Shown here: one piece after another, positions 1 through 5,004 of the stretch
Position numbering within the stretch: the stretch's first letter is position 1
Layout of the letters: each line of letters opens with the position of its first letter
Assembly: GCA_003022655.1 (NCBI GenBank)
Contig: PXSX01000247.1
Location: 1 to 5,004 of the forward strand
Direction: 5' to 3'
DNA: 5,004 bases
From: Bacteroidetes bacterium QH_1_64_81
GTDB taxonomy: Bacteria; Bacteroidota; Rhodothermia; Rhodothermales; Salinibacteraceae
Program-made: the position numbers and the translations under genes
The notes under the pieces: model-generated
The model's input: only the letters and a program-made list of their open reading frames with translations
What the model was told of the DNA's origin: nothing
The model's database searches: none

Positions 1-22
1 TACGAGAGCGTCTCTTTCCCTT

Positions 23-1990
23 GTGCCGAAACGTGTCGCCTGGTCCCTGCTGGCTCTTGCGCTGGGAGGGCTGCTCGCCCAAACCTCCACGGCCTGCCCA
101 GTGACCGACGACAGTCTTCAGCCAGGGCCGGCAGAGCCCATCGCGGACATCCGGATCGATGAGGACGGTGATCGGGTGCCGGACCGAATGGGCGATACCG
201 TGACGGTTGCGGGGCGGGCCACGGCGGGGCAGGGGCGTCTGACCGTTCCGGTGCCGGAGATCGCCGCGATTCAGGACAGCACGGCCGGCATTCACGTCCT
301 TCTCCCGGGCGGCTCGGGCGTGGAACGGGGAGACGGCGTGGAACAGGGAGACAGCGTCCGCATTCGCGGCGTCGTCGATCAGGCTTATGGCCTCACGCGG
401 CTTCAGGGGCTCGACTACCAGGTTCTCGACGCTCCTCCACGCGTTCCCAGGCCCCTTCCGCTGACGGTTTCGTCCGCGGTAGGCGAGCGGCATGAAGGCC
501 GCCTCGCGCGAGTCGAGGGCCATGTCCTCTCGAAAGGATCAAATGACGGGGGAGACTTCCTCATCCTGACCGATGAGAGGAAGGACACCTCGCCTCAGCT
601 TACCGTCTTCGTCGCAAACCGTCACGAGGGACGCGTTCAGTTCGATGCCTTCGAGAAAGGGGACAAGATTGAAGTCACGGGTGTGCTGGACCAGCACGAC
701 TTCGAGGCCCCCTACACCGACTACTACCAGATTGAGCCGCGCACGCAGGCCGATCTCGTCCAGGTAGGGGGCGTGCCGGCCTACCTCCAGACGATCCTTC
801 TCGTGCTTGCGGGCGGAGGACTTATCGCCGTGGTGGCCGTATTTGTGCTTCGGAACGCCGTCCGGCGTCGCACGCAAGAATTGGCTCAGAGCCGCGCCCG
901 GTTTCGGCGGCTGGCCGAGGCCACGCTCGAAGGCATCGCCCTCCACGAGGCCGACGGGAAGATCATCGACGCCAACATGGCGCTGGCCGACATGGTGGGC
1001 ACAGACCGGGACGAGCTGATCGAGCGGAACGTCGCCGAGGTTCTGCCGGAGGCGACGGTTGACACCGCACAAGACGTGAATGGGAACGCTGAGGTTCCCA
1101 CCGAGGCCGAAATCGTCCAGAAGGATGGGGGAACGATCCCGGTCGAGATCGAGGAGCGGGAGGTCACGGTGGGAGATGAGACCGTGCACGTGCGGGCCGT
1201 GCGAGACATTTCGAAACGGAAGGAATGGGAGGACGAAATTCTCCTCGCGAAGCAGGAAGCCGAGCAGATGGCGGAGCTCAAGTCGAACCTGCTCAACAAC
1301 ATGAGCCACGAGTTTCGCACGCCCATCACCAACATCACGGGCTATGCGGAACTGATTATGGACGAGGCGAGCGGCCCGCCCGAGAAGTTCGCTGCCCAAA
1401 TCCGGAAAAGCGGGAAGCGGTTGTCGGAGACCCTCCAATCGGTGCTGGACCTGGCGCAGATTGAGGCCGGCACGCTCGACGTGCTGGTCCGGGAGGTCGC
1501 GGTTGCGAATGTGGTTCGCGAGGTCGTCGACCAGCACGATCAGAAGATCGACGAGGAGGTCCTGACCGTCGAGGTCGACGTGACCGACAACTTCACCCTG
1601 AAAACGGACCGCACGCTTCTCTACCGCATCTTCAACAACCTCATCCACAACGCGATCAAGTTCACGGAGGAGGGGGCGATCGGGGTGGAGGTCAATTCCC
1701 TCGACGCCGGGCTTCAAATCATAGTCTGGGATACCGGGGTGGGCATCGCCCCGGAGTTTCAGCCGCACCTCTTCGATCCCTTCAAGCAAGAGTCCGAAGG
1801 GATAGATCGGGAGTACGAGGGCACCGGGTTGGGCCTGTCCCTCACGAAGCGCATCGTGGACATCCTCGGGGGGACGATCGAGGTGGAGAGCACCAAGGAG
1901 GAGGGCAGTGTCTTTACGATTGAGCTTCCGTCGTTGGACAGTGCGGGGAAGCCGGTCGTGGTGTCCGGGGAGCGAGCCGCCTCCCGGTAG
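23..1990 (+). CDS. Membrane-bound PAS sensor histidine kinase with two OB-fold-like sensor modules
   Basis: This is a two-component sensor kinase of 655 residues that should autophosphorylate on His429 and pass the phosphate to an unseen response regulator. Residues 1-24 form a basic, hydrophobic signal peptide or anchor ending in STA. Residues about 57-137 and 158-243 are two related OB-fold-like modules predicted to lie outside the cytoplasm; each ends with a GD-x-V/I-x-V/I-x-G-V-V/L-D-Q motif (108-120 and 212-224). An acidic DxDGDxxPD loop precedes them (46-54). A membrane segment spans 257-276, a PAS domain about 291-395 and a helical linker 397-420. The H-box is MSHEFRTP (427-434), the N-box includes N539 and N543, G1 is DTGVGI (570-575), the F-box is LFDPF (583-587) and G2 is GTGLGL (600-605). 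No receiver domain is fused. The start is GTG with no visible ribosome site; the frame stays open to the window edge, but the signal peptide fits this start. The kinase call is secure; the ligand is unknown. Confidence 0.95.
   Translation: MPKRVAWSLLALALGGLLAQTSTACPVTDDSLQPGPAEPIADIRIDEDGDRVPDRMGDTVTVAGRATAGQGRLTVPVPEIAAIQDSTAGIHVLLPGGSGVERGDGVEQGDSVRIRGVVDQAYGLTRLQGLDYQVLDAPPRVPRPLPLTVSSAVGERHEGRLARVEGHVLSKGSNDGGDFLILTDERKDTSPQLTVFVANRHEGRVQFDAFEKGDKIEVTGVLDQHDFEAPYTDYYQIEPRTQADLVQVGGVPAYLQTILLVLAGGGLIAVVAVFVLRNAVRRRTQELAQSRARFRRLAEATLEGIALHEADGKIIDANMALADMVGTDRDELIERNVAEVLPEATVDTAQDVNGNAEVPTEAEIVQKDGGTIPVEIEEREVTVGDETVHVRAVRDISKRKEWEDEILLAKQEAEQMAELKSNLLNNMSHEFRTPITNITGYAELIMDEASGPPEKFAAQIRKSGKRLSETLQSVLDLAQIEAGTLDVLVREVAVANVVREVVDQHDQKIDEEVLTVEVDVTDNFTLKTDRTLLYRIFNNLIHNAIKFTEEGAIGVEVNSLDAGLQIIVWDTGVGIAPEFQPHLFDPFKQESEGIDREYEGTGLGLSLTKRIVDILGGTIEVESTKEEGSVFTIELPSLDSAGKPVVVSGERAASR
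320..355 (+). repeat. 18-bp in-frame tandem duplication inside the kinase sensor module
   Basis: GTGGAACGGGGAGACGGC (320-337) is followed directly by GTGGAACAGGGAGACAGC (338-355). The two copies differ at two positions, both G versus A. They encode VERGDG and VEQGDS (residues 100-111), in the loop before the last strands of the first OB-like module. The reading frame is kept. Confidence 0.85.
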
Positions 1991-2013
1991 GTGGACGGAG
2001 CGTTCTGGGGCCG

Positions 2014-2039
2014 GGTCCGTGTGTGGGCGCACGCGGGCC
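2014..2039 (+). terminator. Hairpin in the convergent gap, candidate terminator of the kinase gene
   Basis: GGTCCGTGTG (2014-2023) pairs with CACGCGGGCC (2030-2039) around a 6-base loop, giving ten consecutive pairs, two of them G-U in the plus-strand transcript. It lies 24 bases after the kinase stop and 25 before the end of the oppositely oriented hydrolase. On the minus strand the two wobbles become A-C mismatches, so it favours the kinase transcript. No U-tract follows on either side, so it may need another termination factor or only protect the 3' end. Confidence 0.45.
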
Positions 2040-2064
2040 ATGTGTAGCGCTGCCCGGAGGGGCA

Positions 2065-2964
2065 TCAGGCCGGGGCGCCCCGGAGGAACTGCCGGACGGG
2101 CGCGACGAGGGCTCGTCCCTTTTCCTCCGGTACATAGTGTCCAACCCTGGGATACCGGCGAATCTCCGTGTTCGGGAAGAGGCGCTGCCAGCGCCGGAGG
2201 CATGCCTCGGTGCCGAATGCAGGATCGGCCATGCCCCAGCACAGAAGGGTCGGGCGGTCGCGAATCCGCGCCCGATGAGTCCACAGCGCCCGGAGCCAGT
2301 TTGTCTCTGTCCGGAGGGCCCGGGCGAACGCCCAGCAGGCGCGACGGCGGGGGCGAGTGTCCAGGGCCGCCGCGTATGTGCGAATCCAATCGGGCTGGAG
2401 GGGTCCCGACGGCCCAGTCGTTGCGGGCATGATGACGCGGGTGAATGCGTTGAAGTGCTCGACGGCGAGGCGGCCCAGGGGCGTGGCGAGGAGGCGGCTC
2501 GCGAGCTGAAGCAGAGGGCGGTGGGTGAGCGGCCATGCCCAGGTGTTCATCAGCACGAGGCGCTCCACGGTGTCGGGGTGGCGAAGGGCGTAGGCGAGGC
2601 CAATGGGACCGCCCCAATCGTGCAGCACGAGTGTGATGTTTGACAGGTCCAGGCGACGAAGAAGCCCCTCCACCAGGATTGCATGGACGGGCGGGCGATA
2701 GGAGAAATCTGTCGGGGCTGCCGAGCGGCCGAACCCGAGGTAATCGGGGGCGACACACCGGTAGTCCGGGGCTAGGTCGCGAATCAGGTGTCGGTAGAGC
2801 CGAGCGCTCGTGGGGTTGCCGTGGAGAAACACGACGGACGGTCCGTCGCCGATGTCGGTGTAGGCCAACGGACCGGCCGAGGTGGAATGCGTGTGGGTGG
2901 AGGGGTGTATGGGCGTGTGAGGATTTGAGTGTGGGGAAATGGGAACGTAGGAATTCTCAGTCAA
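2065..2964 (-). CDS. Alpha/beta hydrolase, haloalkane dehalogenase-like
   Basis: This 299-residue protein is a predicted cytoplasmic alpha/beta-fold hydrolase that probably releases halide from haloalkanes by attack of an aspartate on carbon. The haloalkane dehalogenase pentad can be read directly. HGNPTS (48-53) supplies halide-binding Asn50 and the oxyanion region; LHDWGG (114-119) supplies nucleophile Asp116 and halide-binding Trp117. GMADPAFG (244-251) gives the acid Asp247, and VGHYVP (274-279) gives the base His276. MNTWAWP (139-145) opens the cap, as in known dehalogenases. Fluoroacetate dehalogenases and epoxide hydrolases are related, but the Asn-Trp pair favours haloalkane dehalogenase. 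Residues 10-30 form an unusual His/Pro/Thr-rich leader. The TTG start overlaps the upstream regulator's stop by eight bases (TTGACTGA), suggesting translational coupling; Leu33 is also TTG and could be an alternative start. The protein is arginine-rich (about 35 Arg, one Lys), unlike its acidic neighbours. The substrate is not determinable from sequence. Confidence 0.88.
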   Translation of the reverse strand: MTENSYVPISPHSNPHTPIHPSTHTHSTSAGPLAYTDIGDGPSVVFLHGNPTSARLYRHLIRDLAPDYRCVAPDYLGFGRSAAPTDFSYRPPVHAILVEGLLRRLDLSNITLVLHDWGGPIGLAYALRHPDTVERLVLMNTWAWPLTHRPLLQLASRLLATPLGRLAVEHFNAFTRVIMPATTGPSGPLQPDWIRTYAAALDTRPRRRACWAFARALRTETNWLRALWTHRARIRDRPTLLCWGMADPAFGTEACLRRWQRLFPNTEIRRYPRVGHYVPEEKGRALVAPVRQFLRGAPA

Positions 2965-3810
2965 GCAGGGTCGGGGCCGACTCGTACTGGTCGGCCACGG
3001 CGCGGGCCTCGGCGGCTACCCGCTCGCGGAGCGCCCGTGGCTCGAGGATGTGAGCATAGGCGCCCCAGCTCAGGAGCCAGGGCATGACTTCGAATTTGTG
3101 GTCGACCGTTACAGTGAGCAAGAGGCGGCCGTCGGTCAGGTGCTCCCGGCTCGTTGCCTCGAACGACGGGGGCACCTGCACGGACGCGGCCACCTCTGCG
3201 GCAAAGACCACGCGGACGCGGCGCCGCGGCTCGTCCGCCGGGCCGTCTGAGGGCGTGCCGTAGCTGGGGGGCCGCTCGAAGGTTGCGTCCGTCAGTTCGA
3301 GCGCGTCGATGCGCTGCAGACGTCGTTGGAGGCATTCATCGTGACCGCCAAGGTGCGCTCTTCCACGAGGGCGTGGCGCACCCGGCGCAGAAGGCCATCC
3401 TTGGCCGAATCGCCGAACACGCTGGGGGGTACCAGCGGCACGCTGCCCTGGAGGGAGAGAGCACGCTCTCGGTCCTCGGGGGACAAGACCTCCTCGATCT
3501 TATGCTGGGCCGCCCGGGCCGCCGCCTGGTAGCGGCCGCTAACGTTCCGGGCCGCATAGGCGCCGCCCAGCACGAGCATGATCGCCTCGTCCGTCGTCAA
3601 CTGTACAGGGGCCAGGAGGTACTCCTCCGGCAGTCGGTAGCCCTTGCCCGGCACGCCCTGCAGCGGGATGCCGGCCTCCACCATCGCCTGCACGTCGCGG
3701 TACACGGTGCGCTCGCTGACCCCGAGGGCACGGGCCAAATCCACGGCGCGTGTCCAGGCGTCCGGGGCCAGTTGCAACAGAATGGCGGGCCAGCGCTCAG
3801 AAGGCGTCAT
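2957..3810 (-). pseudogene. Broken YafY/WYL-family transcriptional regulator (HTH plus C-terminal WCX remnant)
   Basis: Intact members are DNA-binding repressors or activators of about 310-330 residues, built as an HTH_11 winged helix, a WYL ligand-sensing domain and a C-terminal WCX domain. Here the N-terminal part reads from ATG at 3810 (a TTG at 3837 is possible) to a TGA at 3292. It has the helix-turn-helix with recognition helix SERTVYRDV, the wing GVPGKGYRL and the linker up to LLRRVRHALVEERTLAVT. The tail then turns to nonsense. A different frame resumes at about 3322 with RLQRIDALELTDATFERP, normally the end of WYL, and continues through the WCX domain (LLSWGAYAHILEP) to the TGA at 2957. 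Roughly 35-50 residues are missing, including the WYL signature strand. This looks like an internal deletion of a length not divisible by three. The HTH piece might still be made and bind DNA. A sequencing or assembly error is possible. The gene would have controlled itself and the overlapping hydrolase. Confidence 0.8.
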
Positions 3811-4091
3811 GGGCGGCGGGCAGTCGTGCGAAGGCAAAACGGAGCCCCAAGATAACGAAGCCAGCGCCGGACTTTCATCCGCAGCGGCCGTCCGCCGAGG
3901 CGATCGTATGTTAAAAGCCTGATCGGGCGATGGAGACTCAACTGCCTCTGATCGCGTGAGGGAAGCCAGGGACGCACGGGCGAATGGGGGCGTGGGGGCA
4001 CCGAACTTCTGCCCTCAGCAGAACGGTGAAAACAGGCCGCCGTCGCTAAGATGCGATTGCCGTGGTACGTCCGTAAGAAAGAGACTCCCTC
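3811..4091. other. Intergenic region between the DUF2461 gene and the broken regulator
   Basis: I see no convincing gene in this 281-base gap. It should hold the regulator's promoter and the 3' end of the DUF2461 transcript. On the minus strand an AT-richer island (around 3907-3920) contains the -10-like TAACAT, but no good -35 box sits 16-19 bases upstream; the nearest TTGAGT is 22 bases away. Two similar 13-mers, CCTGATCGGGCGA (3918) and TCTGATCGCGTGA (3947), lie 29 bases apart and could be binding half-sites, though the match is only 10 of 13. The clearest element is the inverted repeat listed separately. Confidence 0.4.
3999..4028 (-). terminator. Bulged inverted repeat downstream of the DUF2461 gene, possible terminator or operator
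   Basis: Read on the minus strand, CACCG-TTCTGC pairs with GCAGAA-CGGTG across a 5-base loop, giving eleven Watson-Crick pairs interrupted only by a 3-base GTT bulge. It begins 64 bases past the DUF2461 stop, so it would be in that gene's 3' tail. No U-run follows; a C-rich stretch does. An equally possible role is a protein-binding operator about 190 bases upstream of the broken regulator. Confidence 0.4.
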
Positions 4092-4793
4092 CTACGATGT
4101 CGGCTCGGCCTCCCACACGAACTCGAGAAGGGGACGGACTTCTCGGGTCATCCGGACGATCTCCTCCGTGAAGTCCGGGGACTGGAGGGCCTCGTCGGGA
4201 AAGTCGCGTTTCACAACGTAGTGCTGCCACTTCAGGAAGGAGGCGATTGGGGTCTCCCGGTGCTCGCTGAATCCCTTCGGCATGCCCGTCAGCGTATCCT
4301 CCATGCTGTGGACGGGAAGGCCGCGGGCGTCCATCTCGTCGAGCAGCTCGAAGAACCGTTCCGGCTCCGCCGCGATGCGCTCACGGACGGGGCGGAGGTA
4401 CGAGACGCTCGGCTGGTAGAGGCCGGCCCCCAGGAAGCAGTACCCGGGCTCCACGTGGACGTAGACGACGCCGTTCTCGTCGCGGTGTCCGGAGCGGTCG
4501 AAGACCCCGCTGACGTGGGTCTTGTACGGGGTCTTGTCGTCGGTGAAGCGCATGTCCCGGTAGATTCGAAACCGAGACTCCTTCGGGTGGGCAGTAAGGG
4601 GCAGGTCGGCGTTGGAGAGGCGGCGCGCACCGTCGGCCAGCAGCAGCTCCAGAGGCGTCTTCAGCTCCTCCTCGTACGTCTCCTTGCGCGCTTTGAACCA
4701 GTCGCGGTCGTTGTTGTCGGCGAGGGCGCGGAGGAACTGGAAGGCCTCCGCACGGAAGCCCGGGAAGGGAGGCCGGGACAGGGGCTCATCCAT
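4092..4793 (-). CDS. DUF2461 domain-containing protein (TIGR02453 family)
   Basis: This complete 233-residue protein fits the DUF2461/TIGR02453 family, whose members are usually about 220-230 residues and have no settled biochemical role. Family marks are FLRALADNNDRDWF near the N terminus (residues 20-33) and the block RFRIYRDMRF followed by DDKTPYKTH (74-93). GAGLYQPS lies at 122-129, followed by the helix PVRERIAAEPERFF, and a C-terminal KWQHYVVKRDF closes the domain (188-198). There is no signal peptide or membrane segment, so it should be cytoplasmic. The conserved Asn-Asn-Asp and Arg/Asp/Lys residues could form an active site, but that is conjecture. The start is ATG at 4793. A GGAG lies 11 bases upstream of it and only 4 bases from an out-of-frame ATG at 4800. 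It follows the partial gene at the right edge by 92 bases in the same direction, so co-transcription is possible. The family call is strong; the function is unknown. Confidence 0.9.
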   Translation of the reverse strand: MDEPLSRPPFPGFRAEAFQFLRALADNNDRDWFKARKETYEEELKTPLELLLADGARRLSNADLPLTAHPKESRFRIYRDMRFTDDKTPYKTHVSGVFDRSGHRDENGVVYVHVEPGYCFLGAGLYQPSVSYLRPVRERIAAEPERFFELLDEMDARGLPVHSMEDTLTGMPKGFSEHRETPIASFLKWQHYVVKRDFPDEALQSPDFTEEIVRMTREVRPLLEFVWEAEPTS

Positions 4794-4800
4794 CGGTCAT
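4786..4800 (-). promoter_or_regulatory. Possible four-codon upstream ORF overlapping the DUF2461 start
   Basis: ATG ACC GAT GGA TGA runs from 4800 to 4786 and overlaps the DUF2461 ATG at 4793 in another frame. A GGAG at 4808-4805 lies four bases before this first ATG and eleven before the real start. Ribosomes could terminate and restart across the overlap, or the arrangement may be chance. Confidence 0.2.
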
Positions 4801-4885
4801 GAGGCTCCAATCGATAGAGGAATGACGGTGCTGTTGGGAGTAATGCGAGCCCAGCGGTCTAGCAGAGGCGCGCTCCGCAATGGAA

Positions 4886-5004
4886 TCAAGACGAGATGTC
4901 AGCAATCCCCATCTCCGACACGATCGTCTCCATCCCCGCCTCAAACTTGTGTGCCCCGCCCTGCGAGGGGTGCCGCACGTACGTGGGATCGGCGTTCACC
5001 TCCT
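4886..5004 (-). CDS. C-terminal 38 residues of an unidentified protein (partial)
   Basis: A minus-strand frame enters from the right edge and ends at TGA (4886-4888). It reads 38 residues, including YVRHPSQGGAHKF and ending MGIADISS. The codons strongly favour G or C at the third position (GTG, AAC, GCC, CCC, ACG, TAC), as in the neighbouring real genes, and the frame is open to the edge, which supports a genuine 3' gene end. I do not recognise the family from this fragment. Most of the gene lies outside the window. AGGAGGTG at the very edge resembles a ribosome site but sits directly on a GTG with no spacing, so I read it as internal coding sequence. The DUF2461 gene follows 92 bases downstream on the same strand. 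Confidence 0.65.
   Translation of the reverse strand, partial: EVNADPTYVRHPSQGGAHKFEAGMETIVSEMGIADISS

Noticed and set aside
539..2758. A 2.2-kb open frame on the minus strand (739 codons), antisense to most of the kinase and overlapping the hydrolase
   Set aside because: It opposes a kinase with every catalytic box intact and overlaps a hydrolase with all catalytic residues. Its translation is Pro/Arg/His-rich with no recognisable domain, as expected of a shadow frame in GC-rich DNA.
2889..2938. G-quadruplex candidate on the plus strand in the G-tract stretch
   Set aside because: The last loop would be about 18 bases, well beyond the usual limit, so a stable quadruplex is doubtful.
2961..3335. 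A third minus-strand frame of 124 codons across the regulator break
   Set aside because: It is very Arg/Pro/Ala-rich and lies over the WCX domain, which is read in another frame. It does not rejoin the two halves of the regulator.
3315..3345. Programmed ribosomal frameshift to join the two regulator halves
   Set aside because: There is no slippery heptamer or nearby stimulatory hairpin, and a slip alone would not replace the missing WYL residues.
3154..3855. A long plus-strand open frame (233 codons) opposite the regulator
   Set aside because: It is antisense to the conserved HTH motifs, low in recognisable sequence and Arg/Ala/Gly-rich, so it is a shadow frame.
3907..3934. Promoter for the regulator, TTGAGT with TAACAT on the minus strand
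   Set aside because: The spacing of 22 bases is too long for a standard promoter, and the alternative -35 sites match poorly.
4073..4092. Weak AGGAG/CTCTT hairpin followed by TCTT just after the DUF2461 stop
   Set aside because: It has only five pairs including a wobble, and a short mixed pyrimidine tail, too weak to call a terminator.
4221..4802. A plus-strand open frame (193 codons) opposite the DUF2461 gene
   Set aside because: The minus strand carries clear family motifs; the opposite frame has no domain and is rich in Val/Gly/Arg, typical of an antisense shadow.
4995..5004. AGGAGG at the right edge as a Shine-Dalgarno for a small minus-strand gene starting at GTG
   Set aside because: There is no spacing between the motif and the GTG, and the same frame stays open to the window edge, so it is more likely internal to a longer gene.

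Overview
The window is GC-rich, densely coding bacterial DNA. Strong G/C preference at third codon positions, glutamate/aspartate-rich proteins (the kinase and the DUF2461 protein), weak or absent Shine-Dalgarno sequences and GTG/TTG starts suggest a moderately halophilic, high-GC bacterium. I lean towards the Rhodothermota (Salinibacter-like), but this is an inference from composition and architecture, not a demonstrated match. There are no RNA genes, CRISPR arrays, insertion sequences or phage genes that I can see.

Layout. Bases 23-1990 (+) encode a membrane sensor histidine kinase with a signal peptide or N-terminal anchor, two OB-fold-like extracytoplasmic modules, one membrane segment, a PAS domain and a complete HisKA/HATPase core. 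It ends in a 74-bp convergent gap holding a hairpin. Everything else reads on the minus strand. Following transcription from right to left, these are the 3' end of an unidentified gene (4886-5004), a complete DUF2461 protein (4092-4793), a 281-bp gap with a strong imperfect inverted repeat, a broken YafY/WYL-type transcriptional regulator (2957-3810), and a haloalkane-dehalogenase-like alpha/beta hydrolase (2065-2964). The hydrolase start overlaps the regulator's stop.

How the genes relate. The regulator and hydrolase look like a two-gene unit, and a local regulator would be expected to control itself and the hydrolase. The regulator has lost the middle of its WYL ligand-sensing domain and changed frame there, so the hydrolase may now be uncoupled from its former control. 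The kinase has no response regulator within view, so its partner is unknown. The DUF2461 gene has no clear functional tie to the others. I see no convincing new multi-gene system. The items most worth checking are the broken regulator/dehalogenase pair, the double-OB kinase sensor with its internal 18-bp tandem duplication, and the inverted repeat in the gap.
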